DNA of 50,826 nt from a virus. Under the pieces are notes generated by a model, which made no database searches, had not been told where the DNA came from, and worked only from the letters and a program-made list of their open reading frames with translations. The position numbers were made by a program, and so were the translations under genes. Each line of letters begins with the position of its first letter. The first letter of the stretch is position 1. Location of the stretch: positions 1-50,826 of IMG/VR virus record IMGVR_UViG_3300025669_000046. One strand, 5' to 3'. Of this stretch, positions 15,071 to 23,567 are shown in pieces.

Positions 15071-16822
15071 TTAACTTTTATTTTTATCAATCCATTTAAT
15101 CATATTATCTAATGATTTTGAGGACATTGTATCATTAACAGTTGATGCCCAATATAAATTGTTGTCATCTTTATAAATTCTTATTCCATTATGATTCATT
15201 ACTTCGTCTAGCTTCTCTTCAAGATTGTCTTCTGTATTGTCCTTAATTCCTTCTGTCAGTCTATAATTAATCCCCATGTTCTTAAGATTGCCTAAGAACT
15301 CGTTAATCTCTCTTTTCAATAAACTCTTGTTATCATTGAAATCTATCTTACCATTGTCTTGAAGATTCAATCCGAAGTCGTTACATGTCTGTCCAAGCTT
15401 AGCCTTAAGCTTAGGTATGTTATAAGCCCCAACCAACTGAATCGATGATTCCTTTTTGTTTAAATTGTTCAATCTCTCTTTATAGGATTCTTTTTTTAAG
15501 TTTTTAGGTGGAAAATATAAGATTTCACCATCATTTAAATCTTTTACTTTTATTTCATCATTAGAAATTTTAATAACTTTATATCTATATTTCTTACCCA
15601 TAGGACTAATAACAACATCACCTACTTTATAATCAAACTTTCCAAAATCAAAATATTCTCTCAAATTACTTAATCTCTCTTTGTAGGATTCTAAAGTATA
15701 AGGTGAACTCGTTCTTTTCATTTTATCTTTATAAAAATTAATTATATCAATCAATGTTTGTTTTGATGCTGTTGAATTTTTTAATTTATCTAAAATTTCA
15801 TTATCAGATTTTCCTTGCTTTAACATTGATGCTATAATTTGATCCTCTAAAGCTTCTTTCTTTATAAATTTCTCTTTCAATTTTTGTAATGCTTCTTTTT
15901 TAGTTCCGCACTTCTCGTCATACTCGGATTCATCATTCCATTCTGAATAGAAATAGTTCGCTTCGCTCTTCTCTGCATCAGATAAATCACTGAAGTTCTT
16001 TTTAAACTTCTTCTGTGATACATCGTCAAGTGTTAATACCTCTGTGTAGGATTCTTTTTTCAATTCTGAGTCATAATATTTATCAGTTCTTATTATTCCA
16101 CCAGCTGTTTTATACTCAACCTCAAATGAATCTGATCCAATTTTCTTTTTAATTGTACCAATTCTCTGAGGAAAATCAGAACCAACCTTTACTTTATCAC
16201 CAACTTCTAATGCCTCTTTGTAGGATTCTTTTTTTGATTTTATTATTTCAAAATCTTTTATTTGTCTATCTTTTGCAAATCTCTTTACTTCTTCTTCAGA
16301 ATCAAAAGGACCTCTTTGAAAAGTTACACCATCATCTTTATATTTTATTTTAAAACCGCTTGGTAAATAAGCTTCTCTGAAGTTATTCAATTTCTCTCTG
16401 AATGATTCTCCTAAGTAATTGTTCATTCCGTCGTTAATTATATACTCATCAACTGATGGGTACTTAGTTAGCATCTTCTTCTTAACCTCTATCTTAGGCA
16501 AGCCACTCTGGAATAATTCGTTTATCTCTTGCTGTATGTCACCCATAATAGATTCTTTTATGCCTTTTAATCTCTCTTTGTAATTCTCTAATTTCACACC
16601 AAAATTTTTTACTAACTTAGTTACTTCATTTGGATATAACAATTTCAAATTCTTTTTAATTACTATACTTTGTTCACTATTATCTTTATCTTTATATTTA
16701 TTATATAAATTCATGCCTAACAATAAATCATTCTTACTTACTTGTTTCATAATTATATTGATCTGATCATCATTTAATTTATTATTACTCATAAATTCTT
16801 TTAATCTCTCTTTGTAATTCAC
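15071..16822 (-). CDS. Modular head protein with seven capsid-targeting-like repeats
   Basis: 583 residues, GTG start at 16822 with AAGGTG about 6 nt upstream (the GTG overlaps the previous stop). Seven copies of a short motif, [E][S/N][Y/F]xE[x]L, occur: NYKERLKEF at the N-terminus, NYKERLKGIKES, ESFREKLNNFRE, ESYKEALEVG, ESYTEVLTLDD, ESYKERLSNLRE and ESYKERLNNLNKKES. They separate unlike small domains, two of which look like SH3/KOW barrels ('VGDKVKVGSDFPQRIGTIKK' and 'YKVGDVVISPMGKKYRYKVI'). The N-terminal motif resembles the phage T4 capsid-targeting sequence (MKTYQEFIAE) that carries internal proteins into the prohead and is then cut off by the prohead protease. I infer a polyprotein-like internal head protein processed by the protease encoded at 12767-14218. 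It is Lys-rich and lies between portal and scaffold. Confidence 0.6.
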   Translation of the reverse strand: MNYKERLKEFMSNNKLNDDQINIIMKQVSKNDLLLGMNLYNKYKDKDNSEQSIVIKKNLKLLYPNEVTKLVKNFGVKLENYKERLKGIKESIMGDIQQEINELFQSGLPKIEVKKKMLTKYPSVDEYIINDGMNNYLGESFREKLNNFREAYLPSGFKIKYKDDGVTFQRGPFDSEEEVKRFAKDRQIKDFEIIKSKKESYKEALEVGDKVKVGSDFPQRIGTIKKKIGSDSFEVEYKTAGGIIRTDKYYDSELKKESYTEVLTLDDVSQKKFKKNFSDLSDAEKSEANYFYSEWNDESEYDEKCGTKKEALQKLKEKFIKKEALEDQIIASMLKQGKSDNEILDKLKNSTASKQTLIDIINFYKDKMKRTSSPYTLESYKERLSNLREYFDFGKFDYKVGDVVISPMGKKYRYKVIKISNDEIKVKDLNDGEILYFPPKNLKKESYKERLNNLNKKESSIQLVGAYNIPKLKAKLGQTCNDFGLNLQDNGKIDFNDNKSLLKREINEFLGNLKNMGINYRLTEGIKDNTEDNLEEKLDEVMNHNGIRIYKDDNNLYWASTVNDTMSSKSLDNMIKWIDKNKS

Positions 16823-17058
16823 ATTTTCACCTTTTTAAATAAATCCTTTAACTTAGGCTTAGTATTAATCTTATCTTTCTTAACTTCTTTCTTGACTTCT
16901 TTCTTAACTTCTTTCTTAACTTCTTTCTTAACTTCTTTCTTTTTAGGCTTTAAGCTCTCTATGTGCTCCGACCATTTTTTTTGGAAATCATCAGGTCCTA
17001 AGCCTATAATAATTTTGCCTGTTAATTGGCATTTCTCTTTTATGTATTCATTATCCAT
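16819..17058 (-). CDS. Small protein with KKEV tandem repeat
   Basis: 79 residues. The N-terminal 38 residues ('CQLTGKIIIGLGPDDFQKKW') look like a small folded unit; the next 25 are five exact or near-exact KKEV tetrads encoded by a 12-bp tandem DNA repeat (about 16876-16940). Such a repeat forms a highly charged helix and its copy number is prone to change by slippage. The gene overlaps the start of the modular head protein by 4 nt (GTGA). Position in the head module suggests an assembly role; function unknown. Confidence 0.55.
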   Translation of the reverse strand: MDNEYIKEKCQLTGKIIIGLGPDDFQKKWSEHIESLKPKKKEVKKEVKKEVKKEVKKEVKKDKINTKPKLKDLFKKVKM

Positions 17059-17084
17059 TATTTTTCACCCTTTACTTTTTTTAC

Positions 17085-17897
17085 TTATATATTTATTTGA
17101 TTATAATATGATTCTTTAAATATATTTAAAAAATCAATTTTATTCATTTTATTAATTTGATGTTCCCATAATCTTAAAATTTTATATTCTGCATTTTTCA
17201 ATTCAATATTTCTAAATTTATCATTTTTTGTACCTAATGGATAATTATGCCAATAATTTCCATCACATTCAATTATCATATTTAAATCTTGTATATAAAT
17301 ATCACATTGATATTTATGTTCTATATTTAATATTGGTTTATGCTTAATAAATGGAATATTTAATTCTTTTAAAATAATTTGAATCTTTTTTTCTATTGAA
17401 GTTTCCCATGTATGTTTTTGTAATAATCTTGCTTTTTTTATTTTTCTTCTTGCTTCTTTCGTAACAATATGACCTTCTAAATTATTTGCATATTTATTTA
17501 CTCGTAAATCTGTTTCTTTTGTTAATCCCTTATTCCAAGTAATATTTCCTTTATGAGAATCACTTAATTTTTTTCTTGTTTCTTTAGAACATATTTTTCC
17601 TTTATTTGCAATACCAATTTTTTTCTTTTGCTCCTCTGACATTTTTTGTCCTTTATTTGGTGAAACTCTACCTTTTAATGATTTATGTACCTTTTCTTCA
17701 TAAGATTTTACATCTTTATAAAATAATTTAGAACTTTTACCTTTCCAAATACATGATCTTGATAATCCTAAATCTTTATTTTTTAAATTAAATTTGTTTG
17801 TATATTCTTTAATAGTCATATTATGTTTTTTTAAATGCTTATGCGTAATACTTTTAAAACATTTCCCACAAATTTTACAATATAATTTAATATCCAT
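17085..17897 (-). CDS. Free-standing homing endonuclease, zinc finger + NUMOD3 + DUF559-like nuclease
   Basis: 270 residues. An N-terminal C2H2-like unit ('LYCKICGKCFKSITHKHLKK' with a following His) precedes NUMOD3 repeats ('GRVSPNKGQKMSEEQKKKIG', 'KICSKETRKKLSDSHKG', 'ITWNKGLTKETD'). The C-terminal 100 residues form the nuclease: 'YQCDIYIQDLNMIIECDGNY', 'WHN' and 'ILRLWEHQI', the same signature as the endonuclease at 6862-7572. It stands 2 nt downstream of the portal gene, a common insertion place for such elements, and has no structural function. Confidence 0.85.
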   Translation of the reverse strand: MDIKLYCKICGKCFKSITHKHLKKHNMTIKEYTNKFNLKNKDLGLSRSCIWKGKSSKLFYKDVKSYEEKVHKSLKGRVSPNKGQKMSEEQKKKIGIANKGKICSKETRKKLSDSHKGNITWNKGLTKETDLRVNKYANNLEGHIVTKEARRKIKKARLLQKHTWETSIEKKIQIILKELNIPFIKHKPILNIEHKYQCDIYIQDLNMIIECDGNYWHNYPLGTKNDKFRNIELKNAEYKILRLWEHQINKMNKIDFLNIFKESYYNQINI

Positions 17898-17899
17898 AA

Positions 17900-19708
17900 T
17901 TATTTCTTCTTTTTTATTTTAGTTTCTTCAACAAGTTCCCCAGTACAAAGGCAACGATTAGCCCAACCCATCCACTCAATTTTTTTATCTACCATATCTT
18001 TAATTTTATACATTTTACCATGCTTATTTATATGATATATTCTTGGATTTTCTGATTTATTATGTCTCCAAATTACATCTCTATATCCATCATTATATGA
18101 TTTTTTTAACCAATTATACATTTTCTTTGCATGCACGTTCGGTGTGGAGTCCTTGACGTCCTTGTTCTTTTCCTCTAGGACTTTTTCTTGAAACGCAGCA
18201 GCAGGAGATTCTTCTTTCACCTCTGATTGATCAGACTTAGTCTGTTGTTCTTCATTCTCTTCAATTTTATTCTTCTCAGAATTTTTAATATATGGATTAT
18301 CAAATTGCTTGTATTCATTCTCATCCATACCATACTTCTGTTGTAGCAATGCATTCCATTGAGCTTGGAATAGATCTCCATTCGTAATAATCTCGTATCC
18401 TAGTCCCTTAAGTAACTGATTCAGTGTAATTGCATTGTTGTTATACAACTGTATTATTGATTCTTGTGTGTCCTTAGAATCATCTAATGTAACCTCACCG
18501 AACTCGAAGGTTGCATCCTTTAGCTTAGGATCTTGCTTCATTACGTGCTTTAGAATATTTTTATTAAGTAACTTAATATATTTATTTCTCTTATTCTCTA
18601 GACTTAATTCGAAAGGTATCTTCGCATTCGTGCTCGATGCATATGTGACTGTATCACTCCACGGGGTCATGAATGCTGGAGTTAATCCTGAACTTACTTC
18701 CTTTCTATTATACTCTAATCCATTCGGCATCTCGTTGAACTGAGTTGGTGTGATCTCTGTGCTACCAATTTTCTTGTTTATAATTACATGCTCCTCATCC
18801 TCTGGGGAGTTTAAAATGTCAGTTATAGTCTTTAGCTCTGTTGGATCAGGTCGGTCATTCTCGTCACCGACACTGAATATCTTCTTTCCGAATGCCATGA
18901 ACCGACTCGCGATCGCGTAATTCTTAAGTATCTGTGTGATGATCTCACTCGAATTAATTGTGGAGGCTAGATAGCTTCGACCATAATAACCATATCTTGA
19001 TAATCCGATCTTCATATGTATCAAGTCATCCTCTTTCAAGCCGACACCATAAACAGTCTCCTGCCAAGCAATACCATTTTTGACATAACTAATTAAATAC
19101 TGCTTAAGAACCATGTCACCATACTTTCTAAAAATATATGGAACTTGATAAATCCAGAACTCGTTTTCTTTATTCGCGACCTGGGCGAGATTATAATACA
19201 CCCTAGAAGAATCTGGTGAGACCTTAAAGTCGTTCATGTACTTTATACCACCTGTAATTGTGTCCCATACTGGTTCGATCCAGCTATTCCCACAGACCTC
19301 GCATTGAGTTATTATATTTTGAACTGATTCTGTTACATGGTCCCTTTGCTCGAGCCATTTACCAAACCAATCATTTGTATACTTATCTTTACTCGTAATC
19401 TTAATCTCGTTTCCTGTGATGAACAACACAATCTGATTCACACCAGAGTTTATATTCGGGATGTCCTCATAATTCTCTAAATTCCTCTGAATCTCATAAT
19501 GAGGTGTTCTCAAGGAATTTTTAAATAAAGTAGTTCTAAATGTATATGCACCAAGATCTGAAACAGTAAAGTTCTTTTCCTTTAAATTCTTCTCGATCTC
19601 GTCCACTCTATATGCTTTAGAATAAGCCCTGTTACTAGACTCCTTACTAATAGGCTTAATATTCTCGGTTCTAATACTATTATCTCTAAATAATTCTTTA
19701 ATTCTCAT
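17900..19708 (-). CDS. Portal protein with C-terminal MuF-like extension
   Basis: 602 residues. Residues about 60-440 match portal proteins: 'NINSGVNQIVLFITGNEIKI', 'ITQCEVCGNSWIEPVWD', 'DDLIHMKIGLSRYGYYGRSY' and 'LNSPEDEEHVIINKKIGS', then 'SGLTPAFMTPWSDTVTYASS'. The portal forms the dodecameric DNA gate and terminase dock. After an acidic linker, residues 520-602 ('HAKKMYNWLKKSYNDGYRDV', 'IWRHNKSENPRIYHINKHGK', 'MGWANRCLCTGELV') resemble the C-terminal part of SPP1 gp7/MuF head-morphogenesis proteins ('WRH...RP-H...G----NCRCT'). Fusion of the two is uncommon but known. Upstream are two small genes and the terminase; downstream an inserted endonuclease. Confidence 0.85.
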   Translation of the reverse strand: MRIKELFRDNSIRTENIKPISKESSNRAYSKAYRVDEIEKNLKEKNFTVSDLGAYTFRTTLFKNSLRTPHYEIQRNLENYEDIPNINSGVNQIVLFITGNEIKITSKDKYTNDWFGKWLEQRDHVTESVQNIITQCEVCGNSWIEPVWDTITGGIKYMNDFKVSPDSSRVYYNLAQVANKENEFWIYQVPYIFRKYGDMVLKQYLISYVKNGIAWQETVYGVGLKEDDLIHMKIGLSRYGYYGRSYLASTINSSEIITQILKNYAIASRFMAFGKKIFSVGDENDRPDPTELKTITDILNSPEDEEHVIINKKIGSTEITPTQFNEMPNGLEYNRKEVSSGLTPAFMTPWSDTVTYASSTNAKIPFELSLENKRNKYIKLLNKNILKHVMKQDPKLKDATFEFGEVTLDDSKDTQESIIQLYNNNAITLNQLLKGLGYEIITNGDLFQAQWNALLQQKYGMDENEYKQFDNPYIKNSEKNKIEENEEQQTKSDQSEVKEESPAAAFQEKVLEEKNKDVKDSTPNVHAKKMYNWLKKSYNDGYRDVIWRHNKSENPRIYHINKHGKMYKIKDMVDKKIEWMGWANRCLCTGELVEETKIKKKK

Positions 19709-19718
19709 TACTAATCAC

Positions 19719-20054
19719 TCATTTTCTTACTTTATTTATTTTAATAAATGAATTTTCTATCTTCAAATATACTAAATACCCAAAAAAACCGATTACAAAA
19801 GCTTTAAACCAAGGCATATAGAACATAAGAATGAAAAATACGAAAACACCAGTCAAATTGAATACCTCTATGTTAGATATAACTTTAACTAATTTCCTAA
19901 TAAATAATATTAATTTACTTTTGAATGTCAAATTCCTAGTAAATATAGTCTTAACATTCTTCTCGACATTTTTAATTTTTTTCAGGATTTTATTATTCTG
20001 TTCTTTATTCTGTTCAGAATCCCTGAGCTTTCGAATATCATCAAGTTTACTCAT
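19719..20054 (-). CDS. Small protein with two membrane segments
   Basis: 111 residues. A polar, helical N-terminus (1-45), then a basic amphipathic part, then two hydrophobic segments at about 67-82 ('LTGVFVFFILMFYMPWF') and 84-97 ('AFVIGFFGYLVYLKI'). It is the first gene after the late promoter at 20188-20212 and lies 10 nt upstream of the portal gene. A membrane protein at this place could be a virion or membrane-docking component. Not recognised. Confidence 0.55.
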   Translation of the reverse strand: MSKLDDIRKLRDSEQNKEQNNKILKKIKNVEKNVKTIFTRNLTFKSKLILFIRKLVKVISNIEVFNLTGVFVFFILMFYMPWFKAFVIGFFGYLVYLKIENSFIKINKVRK

Positions 20055-20187
20055 TCATTACCACACATTTAATTAGAATATCCCAAGAAGGGATAATTAC
20101 ATCAAAAACATATCAATGTTGATGTAACTATATTTTACGCAATTCATATATTATGTATTAATTACAAATATATTAAAGTTATTAATA

Positions 20188-20212
20188 TTTATAAATATAT
20201 TTAATATTTTAT
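20188..20212 (-). promoter_or_regulatory. Late-type archaeal promoter (portal block)
   Basis: Minus strand AAAATATTAAATATA followed by TTTATAAA (box at 20188-20195). Expected transcription start about 20163, leaving a leader near 110 nt before the two-membrane-segment gene at 20054. The region 20055-20226 otherwise holds no gene; it is almost purely A/T. Confidence 0.65.
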
Positions 20213-20226
20213 CAAAATTTATGGTA

Positions 20227-20490
20227 TTATAGCTTAATTATATACATTTTATATGTTCCTTTTATTGTTTTATTAAATTCCATCCTGAATCCCTCATTAC
20301 TACACATCACATTTTTATTAAACCCATTCGTGCAGAGATTCTTTTTTATGTACCATAGCAACTTATCGACTAACATACTTGTCAGTCCGATTTTGTACTT
20401 AATCTGTTCTCGCGTGATGATGTCATTAGGCTTCATGCAATCAAGAACATCGTCCTTGAATTTATTATAGATCACATTTTCTATTTTCAT
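20227..20490 (-). CDS. Small winged-helix-like protein
   Basis: 87 residues from ATG 20490, with GGAGGGT 7 nt upstream; the in-frame ATG at 20511 lies before that site and is unlikely. The pattern 'KPNDIITREQIKYKIGLTSM' followed by 'LVDKLLWYIKKNLCTNGF' suggests a helix-turn-helix/winged helix of about 70 residues. It stands between terminase and portal genes, so it could be a small terminase-like or regulatory DNA-binding protein; no small terminase is otherwise evident. Tentative. Confidence 0.5.
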   Translation of the reverse strand: MKIENVIYNKFKDDVLDCMKPNDIITREQIKYKIGLTSMLVDKLLWYIKKNLCTNGFNKNVMCSNEGFRMEFNKTIKGTYKMYIIKL

Positions 20491-20551
20491 AATATATACC
20501 CTCCAGTCCATTATTATTATGATTAAATAAATATAAAATATAATATAGGAC

Positions 20552-23356
20552 TTAAAACAAATTGTTCATTTTCGCCTTTGATACGAGTTTATACATCTTC
20601 AACTTCTCTTCGATTGTAATCTCTTTATTCTTAATATCTACATCTTTCTTGCTTTCTTCAATCCTTGCCTCTCTAGATAACTGATTCCCGATCAATATAC
20701 CAGACCCTGACATCAGGCTGTTTAGATTCTTAGGCAATAATGCATGAGCATTAGATATTGTAGTGTCTCCATGCGCCATGTCATCAGTCAAATCCGATTC
20801 GACCTTCTCGAAGTTATAATCATACTGCCAACCACTGAAGTGCATTAACTGCACACTATCCCGAAGATAAGTCACTTTCTTATTCATTTGCTTTTCGAGT
20901 TGGTTTGTATGCAGATATTCCTTAATCCCGACTGATTGTTTTCTATTTATCTTAATTCTATTCCCACGAACCACACGCACATGATGAGGGAACAACTTCT
21001 TTAAGTAATTAGACAACTGCACTCCTAGTCCATTTCCATCAATGTTCATCATTTCCAGACCGAGTGGCATGAAATGCTCAGACAAGTCCTGACAGACATC
21101 CTGCATGTAAGTCAAGTCCACACCTATTTTGTAATATAACCCCTCTTGGTTATAATTTATGTCATCGTCATTGAACACAGAAATAGAAAACATATCATTC
21201 GAGTACGCGGGATCGATGCCAATGTGCCATTTGCCTTGCTTATTCGGCCATTGGGATTTATCTAGACTGAATCGATCCTCGCTATTCAAAAAGAAGTTCT
21301 TATTATTATTTAATAAATTATCACGAATGAATTGTATGTCATAAAGCTTGTCGGTCTCGTCCACAAGCATTGCCATGTACTCTTCCTTGAACCGATTCAG
21401 ATTCATTCTTCGTCTTTTTTCGAGCTCAACAAGAGTAAGCCAAGGCACTATAGGGACAAGATCTTGCTTTGTTAGATCTTCATTCAGATTCACCTTCTTC
21501 GGATCCAATGCTGGCCACTTTCGTATTATAAACCCAGAATCGAAGCCTGTGTTGTTAAGCATCTCTATATTCTCTAACCAAAGATTGAAGCTCGTGAACC
21601 TACCTTTCCTTGTAGTCCCATATGTAAGTTGCAATGCCTTTTTCCCGATGTTCTCTCCGGATATAGTAGCACCTCTGGATGCGTCCTGCATTGCGATGTC
21701 TATGTTCTGGAACTCAATCTCGAAGTTACAATTATGTGAGAGTAACTTCATGCCACTAACTAAATAATTATGATTATTTTCTACTTCAAAATTATATACT
21801 ACTCGCCTTTCATTCTTTATAACAATATCTTTAATTTTATATATTTTATAATTATTTTTATTTATTTTTATTTCTTTATAATCATTATAATCTTTTGACA
21901 ATTTATACTTCATTGAAGGAATAATATATGGTGATATAATTTTACTTAACTTTAATGCATTTTTTTTATTGAATTTTATAAATGCTTTATTGCATCTTTT
22001 ATCTTTTAATAAAACAACATCAATATCATATTTATTTTTAAACCAATTCTTAATCAATATATTTTCTGCATATGAAAATGAATGAGTTGCTAATGTTGCT
22101 CCCCATATAACCCTACAACCATCATCCATAAACCAATATGCTAATGATATGTCTGTTAATTTATTTAAATAATTACTAGAAATAGTCTTTTTATTCTTTA
22201 TATATAATTTATTATATACATCTTTATATTCATTACTAATTTTTGAATATGCCTTTATAACATTACCACCAAAGGATGTCTTTTTTACTTTTTCTTTTTT
22301 TAAATTGAATATATCCACAATATGATCTAAATATTTCATTTGCTTTATTGAATGGCATGTTGAAAATATTGCAGACTTATATTTATTATATAATGAAATA
22401 TTTCCATCACCTAATAAAACACCATACAATATTTCTAATTGTATCTTATTTAATTTATATGAATTCTTATTTGTAAATGATATTAAATTATCATTTACTT
22501 TAAATTCTGAAATTGGTTTTATTTTAAATGTATCATCATAAAATGGATGAGTATCAGTGCACTTTATTGAATAACCTTGATTATGCATTTTAACATAATA
22601 AACATTACCATTATATGTTCTTTTATTTTTATGTACTATTTCCTTAAATTCTACTTTATTATTATTTAAGTTATAACTTGCTAATTTATAATTATCTATA
22701 TTTTTATAAATACCCGAGCATACTACTACTCCTTTATTGGTTACTAATTTTACATTACCTAACAAACATTCGTCATTAAATCCATAATTAATTCTTAGTC
22801 CTCTGATGTTCTCCGAGGATCTCGAGCTCGATGGATACCCAGTGATTGTCACATCCCTATCCGGGATCGTGATCTCATGTGCAGTAAATCTCACGAGCTT
22901 ATTATTAAATGGCCAATAAATCACAGACCCATCGTCTTGTGTGTATGTTAATGGTGTCATTTTCTCGATTATTTCTTTCATCTCTTTACTAATAAGCTCC
23001 ATGACTTTTTTATCATTGATTCTAACTATTGGAGCGATCTGATCTTTAAATTCATAAGTATTAGTACAAAATCTAATTACACCATCTGTGGTTAGTGATG
23101 TATTTCTAGACTTAATTATTACTTCAGAAAGAGCATTATATTGCTTTATCACTAAATCATCTTTATGAAACTCGGCTTGATGATTAGTTAGTTTAATTGG
23201 TCCCCATGTACCATCTGGGTATTTTACTTTAAAAACAGACTCTATCATTTTCAGATAGACTTCTTCTTTTTTTGTTACTTCCGGTGCAGGATACCAGCTC
23301 GGATAAACCGATTGCCATATATGATAATCACTAGGACTATCATTCACGCTTGGCAT
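20552..23356 (-). CDS. terL: Large terminase subunit, interrupted by an intein
   Basis: 934-residue precursor; 588 residues remain after removal of the intein (residues 197-542). ATPase part: a Walker A-like 'IIKSRNTSLTT' at about 80-90 (no classical GKT/S) and Walker B 'YGFNDE' at 191-196. The coupling region reads 'LTYGTTRKGRFTSFNLW'. The RNase H-like nuclease has 'HIGIDPAYSND' (D715), 'MMNIDGNGLGVQLS' (D773) and 'SDLTDDMAHGDTTIS' (D858/D859), so all three acidic positions are present. The protein packages DNA through the portal and cuts it. The gene is first in the late block, behind the promoter at 23426-23449, and its product needs protein splicing to restore the ATPase site. Confidence 0.9.
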   Translation of the reverse strand: MPSVNDSPSDYHIWQSVYPSWYPAPEVTKKEEVYLKMIESVFKVKYPDGTWGPIKLTNHQAEFHKDDLVIKQYNALSEVIIKSRNTSLTTDGVIRFCTNTYEFKDQIAPIVRINDKKVMELISKEMKEIIEKMTPLTYTQDDGSVIYWPFNNKLVRFTAHEITIPDRDVTITGYPSSSRSSENIRGLRINYGFNDECLLGNVKLVTNKGVVVCSGIYKNIDNYKLASYNLNNNKVEFKEIVHKNKRTYNGNVYYVKMHNQGYSIKCTDTHPFYDDTFKIKPISEFKVNDNLISFTNKNSYKLNKIQLEILYGVLLGDGNISLYNKYKSAIFSTCHSIKQMKYLDHIVDIFNLKKEKVKKTSFGGNVIKAYSKISNEYKDVYNKLYIKNKKTISSNYLNKLTDISLAYWFMDDGCRVIWGATLATHSFSYAENILIKNWFKNKYDIDVVLLKDKRCNKAFIKFNKKNALKLSKIISPYIIPSMKYKLSKDYNDYKEIKINKNNYKIYKIKDIVIKNERRVVYNFEVENNHNYLVSGMKLLSHNCNFEIEFQNIDIAMQDASRGATISGENIGKKALQLTYGTTRKGRFTSFNLWLENIEMLNNTGFDSGFIIRKWPALDPKKVNLNEDLTKQDLVPIVPWLTLVELEKRRRMNLNRFKEEYMAMLVDETDKLYDIQFIRDNLLNNNKNFFLNSEDRFSLDKSQWPNKQGKWHIGIDPAYSNDMFSISVFNDDDINYNQEGLYYKIGVDLTYMQDVCQDLSEHFMPLGLEMMNIDGNGLGVQLSNYLKKLFPHHVRVVRGNRIKINRKQSVGIKEYLHTNQLEKQMNKKVTYLRDSVQLMHFSGWQYDYNFEKVESDLTDDMAHGDTTISNAHALLPKNLNSLMSGSGILIGNQLSREARIEESKKDVDIKNKEITIEEKLKMYKLVSKAKMNNLF
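21731..22768 (-). mobile_element. Intein with LAGLIDADG homing endonuclease inside the terminase
   Basis: 346 residues within the terminase reading frame, inserted exactly after Walker B Asp-Glu. The N-terminal residue is Cys ('CLLGNVKLVTNKGVVV'), splicing block B is 'TDTHPFY', and the C-terminal block is 'HNYLVSGMKLLSHN' followed by Cys+1, so all splicing residues (C1, B-block T/H, penultimate H, terminal N, C+1) are present. The endonuclease has two LAGLIDADG-type helices ('LEILYGVLLGDGNIS' and 'SLAYWFMDDGCRV'), both with an acidic residue, so it may still be active. Terminase ATPase motifs are known intein insertion points. Confidence 0.9.
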
Positions 23357-23425
23357 CTGTTTATCACTCCACTAAAATATAAATATTATATAAATATTAT
23401 ATAAATATATTTTATAGTAAATAGG

Positions 23426-23449
23426 TTTATAAAGGTATTTAATATTTTA
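23426..23449 (-). promoter_or_regulatory. Late-type archaeal promoter (terminase)
   Basis: Minus strand TAAAATATTAAATA, then TTTATAAA at 23426-23433. Expected start around 23401-23405, about 45 nt before the terminase ATG at 23356. It lies just downstream of the tRNA gene, so the tRNA and terminase are separate units. Confidence 0.65.
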
Positions 23450-23481
23450 AAAATTAGACATTCATGTTCTATTTATTCTCA

Positions 23482-23553
23482 AGCCCCTGAACGGACTCGA
23501 ACCGCTAACAATTTCCTTACAAGGGAAGCACTCTACCATTGAGCTACAAGGGC
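23482..23553 (-). tRNA. tRNA-Thr (anticodon UGU)
   Basis: 72 nt cloverleaf: acceptor GCCCTTG/CAGGGGC, D stem GCTC/GAGT, anticodon stem-loop CTTCC-CTTGTAA-GGAAA (anticodon TGT; the outermost pair is C-A mismatched), T arm AGCGG-TTCGAGT-CCGTT. The discriminator is U and no CCA is encoded, which fits archaeal tRNA-Thr. It decodes ACA, a codon used often in this AT-rich genome. Viral tRNAs usually compensate codon bias or survive host tRNA cleavage; tRNA genes are also common integration sites. Confidence 0.9.
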
Positions 23554-23567
23554 AATAGTGGTATATA

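Noticed and set aside
23060-23120. A second intein start at the terminase Walker A region ('SLTTDGVIRF')
   Set aside because: It resembles an intein N-terminus, but no splicing C-terminus follows before normal terminase sequence resumes; it is better read as native terminase sequence.
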